NCBI RefSeq assembly: GCF_018294505.1
Contig: NC_057811.1
Location: 24,990,197-25,054,196, forward strand
DNA from: Triticum aestivum
Lineage: Eukaryota; Streptophyta; Magnoliopsida; Poales; Poaceae
Direction: 5' to 3'
DNA length: 64,000 bases
The position numbers and the translations under genes were made by a program. Shown here one piece after another: positions 30,077-42,507 of this stretch. Within the stretch, counting starts at the first letter, position 1. Each line of letters starts with the position of its first letter. The notes below the pieces were generated by a model, which ran no database searches, was not told the origin of the DNA, and saw only the letters and a list, made by a program, of their open reading frames with translations.

Positions 30077-31331
30077 TGATACGTCTTCAACGTATCTATA
30101 ATTTTTATTGTTCCATGCTATTATAGTATCAATATTGGATGTTTATATGCAATTATATATCGTTTTTTGGGACAAATCTATTAACTTAGTGCCAAGTGCC
30201 AGTTGTTGTTTTTTTGCTTGTTTTTTGCTTTCCAGGAATTCAATAGTAAATGAAGTCCAGAAATGCGTGCCCAAGTACCTCGTGGACCTCTCGTTCATCC
30301 TTTTGACCTAATTCCGACTCTATAAATTCTCTAAAATCGGGAAACCAAAAGAGGGCCACCCAAATTACTTTTTCCGCCACCGCAAGTTCCTGTTCTCGCG
30401 TGATCCCATCTGGAGGCCTTTTCCGGCACCTTGCCGGAGGGGGGATCAATCACGGAGGGCTTCTACATCAACCTTGTTGCCCTTCGATGATGTGTGAATA
30501 GTTTACCAAAGACCTACGGGTCCATAACTAATAGCTAGACGACTTCTTCTCTCTTTTTGATCTTCAATACAATGTTCTCCTCGATGTTCTTGGATATCTA
30601 TTCAATGTAATCCTTTTTTGCGGTGTGTTTGTTGGTATCCAATGAATTGTAGGTTTATGATCATATTATCTATGAATATTATTTGAGTCTTCTCTGAACT
30701 CTTTTATGCATGATTATTATAGCTTTGTATTTATCTCCGATCTATCCGTTTGATTTGGCCAACTAGATTGATTTATCTCGCAATGGGAGAGGTGCTTTGT
30801 GATGAATTCGATCTTGTGGTGCTCAAACCCATTGACACAAAGGAACATGACACGTATTTGTATCGTTGCCATTAAGGATAAAACAATGAGGTTTATTCAT
30901 ATTGTTTGGATTTACTTTGTCTACATCATGTCATCTTGCTTAAGGCGTTACTCCGTTCTTTATAAATTTAATACTCTAGATGCATGCTGGATAGCGGTCG
31001 ATGTGTCAAGTAATAGTAGTAGATGCATCTAGAAGTCCGTCAACCTGTCTCGGATGTGATGCCTATATACATGAACATTGCCTTGGATATTGTCATAATT
31101 ATTCGCTTTTCTATCAATTGTCCAACAGTAATTTTATTACCCACCATATACTTTATGTTCAAATGAGAAGCCTCTAGTGAAAACTATGGGCCCGGGGTCT
31201 ATCTTTATGATATATTAAAATCCAAAAATACCTTGCTGTAATTTATTTATTTTATTTTATTTTGTATTTTTATTTATCTATCTATCACTACGAGATTCGA
31301 CCCTTACAATTAACCGTCAAGGGATTGACAA
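30077..31331 (+). mobile_element. Truncated LTR of an LTR retrotransposon
   Basis: Starts TGATACGTCTTCAACGTATC, the left end of a common Triticeae LTR family, with ttccatgctatta and tgtttata downstream, and later gaaaactatgggcccggggt and ccgtcaagggattgacaa, which in my memory belong to the same LTR. No polyprotein is attached and no right terminus is seen, so it is a truncated or solo LTR. The right boundary is approximate. Confidence 0.55.
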
Positions 31332-32155
31332 TGTAGGCTCCTCTGGCCCCATGGCCCCACTATGGTGGAGGAGCAGTCTCCTTTGGCCCCATGGCTCAAG
31401 GAGGTTGCTAACCGCTGTCTTTACGGTGTTCTCTATTATCTATTCTTGTTATGGGCTAATCCTTGTCTTTACTGTGTGCAAATCACAAAGTGCATTGTTT
31501 GTTCTTTTCAGTTTACAATAGCAGTCTATGTTCTTTACAAAGTGTAGTGTAGTCTAATGAACATCGAAGTAGCAAAGGTCCGGCGAGGCGTCACTGCAGT
31601 GCAGAGGACGATCGTGTTGAAGGCAGAGGAGGGAAGTGGGGTGTGGTGGGTAGCATGAGCTACAGGTGGCGCCAGCGTCAGTGTGGATGCAGGGCTGTGG
31701 CCATGGAACACTAGAGAGCGCTGGGGAACGGGAAGAGGAGCGTGTGGCTGGGTTGAGCGGGTATACTCATGGGTTGAACCCATGGTGTCGTCTAACCCAA
31801 TTTTCTCATTCATCCTCAATCCGCACCGCCCCAATCCAACTCGTTTTCTGCTACACCCACACCGCCCCAGCCCAGTTAGCCTTTTTTGCCCATTATAGCC
31901 CAACCAAAGGAAACCAATCAACAATCGACACGAAAATTCCCAATTAAAACCGCCCCATTCCTAGGTTAACACACGTGCGAATATGCAAAACCGTGTGCGT
32001 AGTCGGTGGTACTAAATGCAGTTAATTATATCCAAATTCTGACCACCCTCTAATGCGCCTATATAATAAGTCAATCATCGATTCAATTGTCATTCCTTCC
32101 TTCTTCATCCCAGCGTTCTCACACACTCTCTCTTGCGGTCTCTCCCATCGCAGCC
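31332..32155. other. Unclassified spacer and possible leader of the acidic-protein gene
   Basis: No domain is readable in the 129-aa minus or 93-aa plus frames near 31535-31947. A TATA-like CCTATATAATAAG lies at about 32059-32071, some 85 bases before the ATG at 32156, with a CT-rich leader (ctctctcttgcggtctctcc) between them. Confidence 0.45.
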
Positions 32156-32542
32156 ATGGCCTCTCCGAAAGGGCCATGGAACCAGTACTCCTCCAGTGAC
32201 GACGACATCCACAGTCCTGATGTAAGTGAGGATTCATTGGGACCGCAATCCACGCCACCCTCTAGCCTCTACAGCTCCGACGACCTCGAATATATTGAGT
32301 TCATGGAAGGGCCAAAGGAGCCATCAGAGACCGACTCGGAGGAGGAGCACCCGGAGAACCATGAAGAAGAAGATGAGGAGGAGGAGGACGAAGAGGATGT
32401 CTATGACAGTGATGGCGACGATGACGACTTTGATGATAGTGATAATGACGACGACGACGATGCTAAGCCGACAGTAAGCGGCAAAAAGTATCCTCGCCAA
32501 GACAAGGGCGCGAAAGTGGCATCCAAGAAGAAGAAGGAGTAG
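32156..32542 (+). CDS. Hypothetical acidic Asp/Glu-rich protein
   Basis: A 128-aa frame from MASPKGPWNQ. I prefer this ATG (context gccATGgcc) to one 69 bases upstream because it follows the CT-rich leader. Residues 10-60 are rich in Ser and acidic residues; about 62-108 are almost entirely Asp and Glu with a few Ser and Gly (EEEDEEEEDEEDVYDSDGDD and similar); the tail is basic and ends SKKKKE. No fold or family is recognised; such acidic runs followed by lysines occur in nuclear and histone-binding proteins. A TATA-like box lies upstream. It could also be cargo of a DNA transposon, because CACACAATT repeats follow downstream. Confidence 0.5.
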   Translation: MASPKGPWNQYSSSDDDIHSPDVSEDSLGPQSTPPSSLYSSDDLEYIEFMEGPKEPSETDSEEEHPENHEEEDEEEEDEEDVYDSDGDDDDFDDSDNDDDDDAKPTVSGKKYPRQDKGAKVASKKKKE

Positions 32543-34547
32543 ACTAGTATATCTTTGTTGTTGAGTTTTCTTATATATATACTCCATATATGTTTTTACT
32601 TTCCTCCCTAGCTATTAGTTGATGTAATTAATGGAGTCTTATTAATGGTTATCCAGAGTTGTTTATACTTTTGTTTACCTTCTTGGTATGTGCATATGGC
32701 AGGTTTACTCTTCTGGCTCTAGGTTTCGTCGATTTTATATCTTCAGATAGCTCTAGATCTCACACAATCCATATGATAAAATTGTGAGCGATGGTTCTCA
32801 CTATCACACATAGTTTCATTAATTCAATTGTGTGCCTAGTAGAGCACACAATTCTCACCACACAATTGTATGCGCTCTGACGAATTATCACACACGAGTT
32901 ACCTTGAGAAACCATATCATGTGATGCTCCATGTCATCACACACAATTCATTTTAAGTGTTTGCTAGGAAGCGCACAAGATTATGAAATTTCAATCTTGT
33001 GCATTATCACGACTTATCACACATGCTTCTTGGGGTGTTTGCCGTTCCCGGCCGGGGGCTGGTGGCCAAGTTGGGTTTGCTCGGGCCTAGACCTTCACCC
33101 AGCCATAGGGCTAGGGGACCTTCATTTGTGGCACCCACATGCTGGTGGCACCTTGAGGGGTGTGAGAAGCTTCCAGGTAGGCGACGACCGTCAATTTGGT
33201 GACCACTCCGGCTTGCAGTGGAGGCCTTGCTGAGTATTGCGGTGGCCATCGGAAGGTCTTCTTTAGATTTCGCGGATGCTTTTGGCAGTGATATGCAATC
33301 TACAGATGACGGTTTTAGCTGGTCTGGTTGTCTAGCAATGGCGGTCCATTTTCTAGCCAAAGCATGTACCTTGACAACACATGATTGCCTTTGACAAACT
33401 CTCGGATGAGAGCCTTGGTCTGGCCTAAGTTTGTAATACCTGGCAATGGTGATGTTTTTGTGCCGTTACCTTGTTGAAGGCATTGCTCAGATATGCTCAG
33501 ACTGGTTGCTCAAGGTAAAAGCTTAGGACATGGCCTTTGGTGGTCAAATCCAGTGATGCCGGTGCTTGAGTGGCTCTTCCTTTCTGAAGGCGATGTTGTT
33601 GAAAAACCTCCTTTTCCTTGTGGTGTCATAAGATGCCGATACTTCCTTTTTGTGATCTGGAAATGGAACAGAAAGTACCCACACCTATTTCCCCAGAGGT
33701 GACCCTGGGTTATCGAACCCACGAGAGGAAGGTCCCCTTGAAGCTAGGGTCTCTAGCAAGCTTTCGTTAAAGAAACAATTCTAGCTTTTGACTGAAGCAA
33801 AATCAACAACCTTGAGTTGAACACTTATAATAAAAGTAGGTACGGGTCAGTGGTCTTAATGCTTACAACCATGTATTTGTGTTGGGACCAGATATGATCT
33901 TAATTTGTGCGCTAGAAGTCACCCATCGAGATGTGCTTTATTCAGGGTTTCATTTTATCAGAAGAACACGGATAGGACCACGACCAACATGAAATGAGCC
34001 ACTCGCTCAGGATCACCAGTCATAACTGGGGTCATTCCGGCAAGATAAGGAGGGAGAGAGAGAGAGAGTGAGAGAGAGAGAGAGAAGAGTGGATGCACCT
34101 TGACTACGTACTAGAAGACGTAGTTGTCAAGTGAGTTGAGGAGGAGTGCCTCGTCAGTGGTGATGACGCATCAGAGCTGCTTGGGGTTGATGGTGATGGT
34201 CACTTGCTGCCGAGGATTGTTCAGGGGACAGGAAGAGCAGGTCAAAGAGGCGGATGTCATGCGCGGGCAGCTCGTCATTGCACGTCATGGTGGCCTTGTA
34301 GGCCTCTACCATCTACACAAAGGTTGTGGCCTCCTCTAGACCGGTCCGACTGTGCATGTTTCCACTGCGCGTCTTGGGGTTTGGGATGTCAACGCCTCCT
34401 CATGGATCTGCTGCTGCATTTCTTGAGATAGGGGACGTGAAGGATGCCACGAGCCACAACTGGACCAATCAAGCAGGATTGGGTTGGGGCAGGGAGCTAG
34501 TCATGGAATCGCAATCGGTAGTAGAGCGCTCAGGGACTCAACCCCGC
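32543..34547. other. Unclassified sequence before the outer gypsy LTR
   Basis: From 32760 to 33020 the words cacacaatt, its complement aattgtgtg, and atcacaca recur in both orientations, as in the subterminal zones of CACTA-type elements, but no CACTA terminus was found. From 33040 the sequence is GC-richer with short frames lacking domains. A (GA)n microsatellite occupies 34051-34085. I see no gene. Confidence 0.4.
34051..34085. repeat. (GA)n microsatellite
   Basis: About 17 GA repeats with one T interruption (gagtgagag). Confidence 0.95.
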
Positions 34548-35026
34548 TGAGGGAGTCCTGGACTAAGGGGTCCTTGGGCGTCCGGCCTGTTATCCATTGG
34601 GCCAGACTGATGGGTTGTGAAGGCATGAAGGCCGAAGACTATACCCGTGTCTGGATTGGACTCTACTTGGCGTGGAAGGCAAGCTAGGCGACCAACTATG
34701 AAGATTCCTTCTTATGTAACCGACTCCATATAACCCTAGATCTCTCCGGTGTCTATATAAACCGGAGAGCATAGTCCGGATAGACAGATACACATTACCA
34801 TAGTTATACAGGCTAGGCTTCTAGGGTTTAGCATTACGATCTCGTGGTAGATCAACTCTTGTAATACTCATATTCATCAAGATCAATCAAGCAGGAGTAG
34901 GGTATTACCTCCATAGAGAGGGCCCGAACCTGGGTAAACATTGTGTCCCCCGTCTCCTGTTACCATCGATCCTAGACGCACAGTTCGGGACCCCCTACCC
35001 GAGATCCGCCGGTTTTGACACCGACA
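34548..35026 (+). mobile_element. 5' LTR of the outer Ty3/gypsy retrotransposon
   Basis: A 479-bp LTR from TGAGGGAGTCCTGGACTAAG to GGTTTTGACACCGACA, with the TG...CA ends. A TATA-like ctatataaac is at 34754-34763. Immediately after it, ttggtgctttcattgagag is the usual start of the internal region in this Triticeae family. The 3' LTR is not in the window, because the element is cut by a CACTA transposon at 60155. Confidence 0.88.
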
Positions 35027-35052
35027 TTGGTGCTTTCATTGAGAGTTCCACC

Positions 35053-35973
35053 GTGTCGTCGCCAAGAGGGTTGATGGCTCGCCTTGTTGTCAAGGATAAT
35101 ATCATCTCCGAAGGAGCCTTGGCCCCAGGCCAAACCCTCCGGCTGGGTGGCTTCGTCATGACCGCCAGTTCGGCCCTTAAGCCAACGATGACCTCTCAAG
35201 TCATCAAAAATCGCCTCCGCGTTGATCCCGAATACTCCGCCCGGATGGATCCGACGGAGTTGTCGTCGTTGAACGAACTCCTGGATCGCATGGCCGCCTT
35301 GGGGGTCGCCACAGACTACGATCGGGTTGGGCTTAAACCCGACCAGAGAGAAATTAAGACTCCGCCGATCACTCACCAGATAGCGGTAGTCGAGGAGCGG
35401 GACAACTCTTCCGCTATATTGAAGACGAACTATGTTCGGATCTCCGATCTCGAAGGGCGGATATTCTCCGGCAAAAAGGCATATCTTGTCCTCCGAACAT
35501 AGAGTCGGACGACGAGCCTAAAAAATCAGTCGATATCCCGGGCCGAACTGTCAGGTCTGGTAGATCTTCAAACTCCGGACCCAAAATCGGGTCAGGGTTC
35601 AGATTTAATTCCACCCACCCGCCCGGACATAGACGCTCTCATGAGCATCCAACAACAGTCTCAGGAAACAGTCCGCCACTTCTGGGCCAGATTCCTCCTT
35701 GTCAAAGATAAGGTAAAGGATTGCCGCGACGAAGACGCGATAGCAACATTTTGCAACAACTGCGCGGACGAAGGTATCCTCAACGCCATCAATCGCCGCC
35801 GCATACTAAAGTTTGCTGACTTAGCAACGATTGTACAAAAGTACAGCGCGATGGAAAGCGCCTGGAAAACTCAGGCAGCTTGCTGGGAACCGTCGGTCCC
35901 AACTCAACTCCTAAATAAAAGCGAAGAGGACGCAGCCCCGTGGCACGCCCAGCCCAACAGTCAAAAAACATAA
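35053..35973 (+). pseudogene. Outer gypsy gag remnant
   Basis: An open frame at 35053-35502 (MSSPRGLMARLVVKDN...) gives a gag N-terminal region without a known fold. A second at 35641-35973 matches the capsid-type gag domain of plant gypsy elements (QETVRHFWARFLLVKDKV, then ADEGILNAINRR). Between and after them frames are lost and the CCHC knuckle is absent, so gag is internally shortened. Confidence 0.75.
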
Positions 35974-36049
35974 ACCCATTACGCTGCACGACACCGTTCT
36001 GGAGGGATGGCTCAATGGCCCATGCAAAATACACACAACGCCAGACACC

Positions 36050-36508
36050 GTGGCAACCCACAGCCTTAGAGCATGTTGGATACTTCGGCAGGTAGCCAAG
36101 AGCGGCGAGGACATCCTTATCAAGGACACCCAAGAACAGCACCCTCCAGAAAACGACGACACAAGAGTATTGACAGTCTTCGAGACATTTGCTTCAAACA
36201 ATAAGCGTAAAAGGGCACTACGCGATCTCGCCGAAGTCTGCCATGTCGCCGCAATTGACCCCTGGAACGACACGGCCATAACCTTTAACGCCAGTGACGA
36301 ACCTAAATACAGAACAGTCCGAGCGCCAGCCGCGTTAGTCCTCAGTCCCATCGTGGACGGTTTCCGACTTACAAAAGTCCTCATGGACGGCGGCAGCGGA
36401 CTAAACCTCATTTATGAAGACACGCTCCACAAGATGGAAATAGACAGGAGCCGCATCGAGAGAAGCAGCACAACCTTTCGAGGTATCATTCCCAGTCGGG
36501 AAGCATGA
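36050..36508 (+). pseudogene. Outer gypsy protease region
   Basis: Contains APAALVLSPIVDGFRLTKVL followed by MDGGSGLNLIYEDTL. The active-site motif of retropepsins is D-S/T-G; here it reads DGGSG, so one position is changed. The frame ends in a TGA at 36506, just before CAGKNTLDVV, where relatives continue. Confidence 0.75.
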
Positions 36509-36532
36509 TGTGCGGGAAAAAATACACTTGAT

Positions 36533-38161
36533 GTGGTATTGGGCACGCCGGAGAACTATCGGTCCGAAGAAATAACTTTTCAGGTGGCCCCTTTCAATAG
36601 TGGATACCATGCCCTGTTAGGGCGAGAGGCCTTCATGCGCTTTCAAGCCATACCTCATTATGGGTATATGAAGCTAAAAATGCCCGGGCCTAATGGAATA
36701 ATCACCCTCGTCAGCGATCCGGATATAGCACTCCGCACCGAGAACAGAACCGCATCCTTGGCCCTCGAGGCATTATCTGAGGCCCTTGCGGCCGAAGAAC
36801 TAACCGCACTACGCTCCACTATGGTTAGGGACGATGTGATCCTGGACAAACGACCCAAATCTACTTCCTTCAAGCCAGCAGAAGAAACAGTCAAATTTCA
36901 GGTCCATCCAACAGACCCGAAGAAGACATCATCTATCGGAGCGCAACTCAGCCCCACAGTCGACGCCGCACAACGAGACTTCTTGCGCGAAAACTGGGAT
37001 ATATTCGCCTGGCACCCCTCAGATATGCCAGGAATCCCGCGCGAGTTGGCCGAACACAGCCTCAACATACTGAAGGGACACAAACCGGTCAAACAAACAC
37101 TGCGACACTTTTCCGAGCCCAAACGACAAGCTATGGGGGAAGAGCTAGCCAAACTCATCGAGGCCGGATTCATCAGAGATATCAAACATCCGGACTGGCT
37201 GGCAAACTTGGTAATGGTACCAAAGAAGGATAAATCCTGGCGCCTGTGCGTCGATTTCAAAGACCTTAACAAGGCTTGCCCTAAGGATCCCTTCCCCCTC
37301 CCTCGCGTTGATCAAATCATCGACGCTACCGCAGGACACGACTCGCTGTGCTTTCTTGATGCATAATCCGGATACCATCAAATCAAAATGAAGGAGTCCG
37401 ATCAAGCCGCAACTGCATTCATCACACCATACGGGCCGTTTTGCTTCAACACCATGCCTTTCGGACTCAAGAACGCCGGTGCCACCTACCAGCGCATGAT
37501 CCAAACATGCCTCGAGAAACAGATCGGCAAGACAGTGGAGGCCTACGTGGACGACGTCGTCATCAAAACTAGACACGTCGAAACACTAATAGACGATTTG
37601 CATCTCACATTCGACAACCTCCGCACATATGACATCAAGCTTAACCTGAAAAAGTGCGTCTTCGGCGTCCCCGCCGGAAAACTACTGGGCTTCATCATTT
37701 CCAACAGAGGGATTGAAGCAAATCCAGCCAAAATCCGAGATCTATCACAATTGGCTATGCCAACCGAACTTAAACATGTCCAAAAACTTGCTGGGTGCGT
37801 GGCAGCTTTAAGCCGCTTTATCTCCAGGTTGGGGGAAAAGGCGCTGCCACTTTATCGCCTTCTACAGCACACCGATAACTTCGAGTGGACAGACGCGGCG
37901 GCGGCCGGACTGGAAGAAATAAAAGCCCTTCTGGCAAGCAACCCAATCCTGGCCGTGCCAAACGTCGGCGAACCAATGCTCCTATATATATCGGCAACAC
38001 ACCAGGTGGTGAGCGCCGTACTCGTCGTCGAGCGAGAACAGGACGGACACAAATTTCTGCTCCAAAAGCCGGTATACTACGTATCGACCGTCCTCACACC
38101 ATGCAAATCCCGGTACCCTCACTATCAAAAGATAGCATATGCAGTCTTCATGGCATCTTGA
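36533..38161 (+). pseudogene. Outer gypsy reverse transcriptase and start of RNase H
   Basis: One frame with an internal TAA at 37364: FLDA then stop then SGYHQIKM, where intact elements have a Tyr codon. Reverse transcriptase motifs: LVMVPKKDKSWRLCVDF, KACPKDPFPLP, FCFNTMPFGLKNAGATYQR and the catalytic AYVDDVVIKT. Past the thumb, GCVAALSRFISR and PILAVPNVGEPMLLYISAT belong to the connection and RNase H-like region. A second in-frame TGA at 38159 ends it. A working enzyme is not possible. Confidence 0.9.
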
Positions 38162-38401
38162 AAGTTACGACACTACTTTCAGGAGTGTTCGATCACGGTG
38201 GCTTCTGAAGTGCCCCTCAATGATATAATAAGCAATCAGGATGCCACGGGTCGGATTGCCAAATGGGCCATTGAGCTCCTTCCATTCGACATCACGTAGA
38301 AACCATGTCGAGCCATCAAATCCCAAGTACTGGCTGACTTCGTCACCGAATGGATAGAGGCCGAACTCCCTAAAGAGGACGGCGCGTATTCCAACTGGGT
38401 T

Positions 38402-38752
38402 ATGCATTTTGACGGCTCCAAAATGTTGGCGGGGCTAGGAGCGGGCGTCGTATTAACGTCCCCACCAGGAGATATCGTCCAGTACGTACTCCAAATATTA
38501 TACACAGACTCCAACAACGCAGCCGAATACGAGGCCTTGCTACATGGCCTTCGGATGGCCGTATCAATGGGCATACAACGCCTGCAGGTGCGCGGGGACT
38601 CAAACCTCGCAATATCCCAAATTAATGGAGACTTTGATGCCAAAGATCCAAAGATGGCAGCTTATCGCAACGCCGTCTTAAAGATGTCGGCTCGAATTTC
38701 ATCACGTCGCCCGCGAAAGTAATCAGGCGGCAGACGTCCTTGCTCGCATCGG
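38402..38752 (+). pseudogene. Outer gypsy RNase H, plant-type
   Basis: MHFDGSKMLAGLGAGVV (first Asp), NNAAEYEALLHGLRMA (Glu) and VRGDSNLAISQINGDF (second Asp) form the additional RNase H seen in Tat-type plant gypsy elements. The frame shifts near 38695; in the new frame HHVARESNQAADVLARIG runs straight into the insertion site of the Athila-like element at 38753. Confidence 0.88.
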
Positions 38753-40264
38753 TGATGACCCACAAGTATAGGGGATCTATCGTAGTCCTTTCGATAAGTA
38801 AGAGTGTCGAACCCAGCGAGGAGCAGAAGGAAATGATAAGCGGTTTTCAGCAAGGTATTCTCTGCAAGCACTGAAATAATAGGTAACGAATAGTTTTGTG
38901 ATAGGATAATTTGTAACGAGCAACAAGTAACAAAAGTAAATAAAGTGCAGCAAGGTGGCCCAATCCTTTTTGTAGCAAAGGACAAGCCTGGACAAACTCT
39001 TATATAGAGAAAAGCGCTCCCGAGGACACATGGGAATTATCGTCAAGCTAGTTTTCATCACGTTCATATGATTCACGTTCGGTACTTTGATAATTTGATA
39101 TGTGGGTGGACCGGTGCTTGGGTGCTGTCCTTACTTGGACAAGCATCCCACTTATGATTAACCTCTATTGCAAGCATCCGCAACTACAACAAAAGTATTA
39201 AGGTAAACCTAACCATAGCATGAAACATATGGATCCAAATCAGCCCCTTACGAAGCAACGCATAAACTAGGGTTTAAGCTTCTGTCACTCTAGCAACCCA
39301 TCATCTACTTATTACTTCCCAATGCCTTCCTCTAGGCCCAAATAATGGTGAAGTGTCATGTAGTCGACGTTCACATAACACCACTAGAGGATAGACAACA
39401 TACATCTCATCAAAATATCGAACGAATACCAAATTCACATGACTACTAATAGCAAGACTTCTCCCATGTCCTCAGGAACAAACGTAACTACTCACAAAGC
39501 ATATTCATGTTCATAATCAGAGGGGTATTAATATGCATATAGGATCTGAACATATGATCTTCCACCAAATAAACCAACTAGCATCAACTACAAGGAGTAA
39601 TCAACACTACTAGCAACCTACAGGTACCAATCCCAGACTTGGAGACAAGAATTGGATACAAGAGATGAACTAGGGTTTGAGAGGAGATGGTGCTGGTGAA
39701 GATGTTGATGGAGATTGCCCTCTCCCGATGAGAGGAGCGTTGGTGATGACGATGGCGATGATTTCCCCCTCCCGGAGGGAAGTGTCCCCGGCAGAACAGC
39801 TCTGCCGGAGCCCTAGATTGGTTCCGCCAAGGTTCCGCCTCGTGGCGGCGGAGTCTCGTCCTGAAAGCTTGCTTATGATTTTTCTTCGGACGAAAGACTT
39901 CATATAGCAGAAGATGGCCACCGGAGGGCCAACAGGGGGCCCACGAGGCAGGGGGCGCCAGGGGGGCGCGCCCCCACCCTCGTGGCCAGGTGGAGGCCCC
40001 CCTGACGTATTTCTTCCGCTCATATTTTTTATTATTTCCAAAAATAACTTTCGTGGAGTTTCAGGACTTTTGGAGTTGTGCAGAATAGGTCTCTAATATT
40101 TGCTCCTTTTCCAGCCCAGAATTCTAGCTGCCGGCATTCTCCCTCCTTATGTAAACCTTGTAAAATAAGAGAGAATAGGCATAAGTATTGTGATATAATG
40201 TGTAATAACAGCCCATAATGCAATAAATATCGATATAAAAGCATGATGCAAAATGGACGTATCA
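38753..40264 (-). repeat. 3' LTR of the Athila-like element
   Basis: 1512 bp. Nearly identical to 47341-48848; differences are mostly single bases and a few short indels (for example near 39830 and 39960), so the insertion is fairly recent. A GC-rich zone with ggggcgcgcccccacc-like words lies at 39925-40000. Confidence 0.93.
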
Positions 40265-41827
40265 ACTCCCCCAAGCTTAGACCTCGCTTGTCCTCAAGCG
40301 AAAGCCGATAACGATAAATATGTCCACATGTTTAGAGGTAGAGGTGTCGATAAAATAAAATACGGACATGAGGGCATCATGATTATTCTCATAACAGCAA
40401 CATATATGGATATTGTCATATGATTTCTTATGCTCAAGTAATAATCTATTCACAATGCAAAGTATGAATCAGAAACTTTATTGAGAACTAACAAACTATA
40501 ATCTCAGTCATTGAAGCAATTGCAATTTATCATAACATCAGAAAGAGTCTATGTCAGAGCTTTCTAGCAAGTCCACATACTCAACTATCATTTAGTCTTT
40601 CATAATTGCTAACACTCACGCAATACTTGTGGTTACGGAGTTTTAATCGGACACAGAGAAAGATAGGGGCTTATAGTTTCGCCTCCCAACCTTTTACCTC
40701 AAGGGTAATGTCAACAATAATAGTTCATGCTAACCCACATCCAATTAGATATATCTATCAGGATCTTTCCAACACACTGTGCTTGCCAAAGGATAAAATA
40801 TAAAAAGGAAAGGTGAAGATCACCATGACTCTTGCATAAGGTAGAAGATAATAATAAAAGATAGGCCCTTCGCAGAGGGAAGCAGAGGTTGCCATGCGCT
40901 TTCAGGGTTGGATGCACAAAATCTTAATGCGAAAGAACGTCACTTTATATTGCCACTTGTGATATGAACCTTTATTATGCAGTCCGTCGCTTTTATTTCT
41001 TCCACATCACAAGATCGTATAAAGCTTATTTCCTCCACACCAATCAATCATACATATTTAGAGAGCAATTTTTATTGCTTGCACCGATGACAACTTACTT
41101 GAAGGATCTTACTCAATCCATAGGTAGATATGGTGGACTCTCATGGCAAAACTGGTTTAAGGGTTTTTGGAAGCACAAGTAGTATCTCTACTTGGTGCAA
41201 AGAATTTGGCTAGCATGAGGGGGAAAGGCAAGCTCAACATGTTGGATGATCCATGACAATATACTTTATCTCAGATATAAGAAAACATAACCCATTACGT
41301 TGTCTTCCTTGTCCAACATCAACTCTTTAGCATGTCATATTTTAATGAGTGCTCCCAATCATAAAAGATGTCCAAGATAGTATATTTATATGTGAAACCT
41401 CTCTTTCTTTATTACTTCCTATTAATTGCAACGATAACCAAAGCTATGTTTGCCAACTCCCAACAATTTTTAATCATCATACTCTTTCTATGTGAAGTCA
41501 TTACTCTTCATAAGATCAATATGATCTCTTTATTTCTTTTTACTCTTTTCTCTTTTCTTTTATTCACTCAAGATCATAGCAAGATAATCAAGCCCTTGAC
41601 TCAACACTAATCTTTATTATATAGCTCACGGACTCGATTACATAGAGGGATCATAAAGCAAAACTCAAAACTAGATCATACCAAAACTTTATTCTACTAG
41701 ATCAAGATACTACTAAAAGGATCGAACTAAGAAAAACGGTAAAGATAGGAGATGTGGTGGTGATACGATACCGGGGCACCTCCCCCAAGCTTGGCAGTTG
41801 CCAAGGGGAGTGCCCATACCCATGTGA
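40265..41827. other. Athila-like element, non-coding 3' region
   Basis: AT-rich region between the purine tract and the small third frame. Plus-strand frames here (40606, 40964, 41368) are antisense to the element and show no domain. Confidence 0.6.
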
Positions 41828-42196
41828 TTATATCTCCTTTGCTGGTGAAGAAGGTGGAGTTGTTGATGATGGGTAATCGCACATCGAGCGTAAGAGATCC
41901 TCCAACTTGCGGATAATGCCCTTGAGTGCGACAATATGCTCCTTCAACAAAATATTTTCACGGGTGAGATACTTGTTTTGTATACGAGCTAACTCAATCA
42001 TCTTGAAAGCTTCGATCTCAGTTGGGGTAAGAAGATTGTGATCAGGTTGAAGGGTGTCTCTTGCAGCCGGAACTTGGTCCTCCGTGGCCTTCTTGATCCC
42101 TTCATCCTTGTTGATCTCCACGGGTTCCTCCCTCTTCAGCTCTATCTTCATTAGCCAAGCATCGTCATCACCATTGTTGGAGGAGGGAGACGACAT
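41828..42196 (-). CDS. Small third frame of the Athila-like element, function unknown
   Basis: A 122-aa frame downstream of integrase, where Athila elements may carry an extra gene. It begins MSSPSSNNGDDDAWLMKIEL and holds a charged, probably coiled-coil segment from about residue 60 to 105 (TEIEAFKMIELARIQNK, ENILLKEHIVALKGIIRKLE). I see no membrane segment, so there is no reason to call it an envelope protein. It is intact although pol is broken. Confidence 0.6.
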   Translation of the reverse strand: MSSPSSNNGDDDAWLMKIELKREEPVEINKDEGIKKATEDQVPAARDTLQPDHNLLTPTEIEAFKMIELARIQNKYLTRENILLKEHIVALKGIIRKLEDLLRSMCDYPSSTTPPSSPAKEI

Positions 42197-42507
42197 GATG
42201 ATCTAGATCTGTCAGAAAAACAGCTCGAAACAAGAACAGAGGATATTTGCGTGATACAGGAGTCAAAACCTTCGGGAGAATATATAATGAATTTTTACCG
42301 ACCAAAATATGTATCGTGCAAGAAAACGGAGTCCGGAGAGCACACGAGGTGCCCACGAGGTAGGGGGGGCGCGCCCAATAGGGTAGGGCGCGCCCTCCAC
42401 CCTCGTGGAGGCCTCATGTCCTTCCCGGACCGCTTCTTATTTTTCTATTTTTCTAAATATTCCAAAACGGAGAAATATTGCCATAAAAAACCTACCGTAC
42501 CACATAC

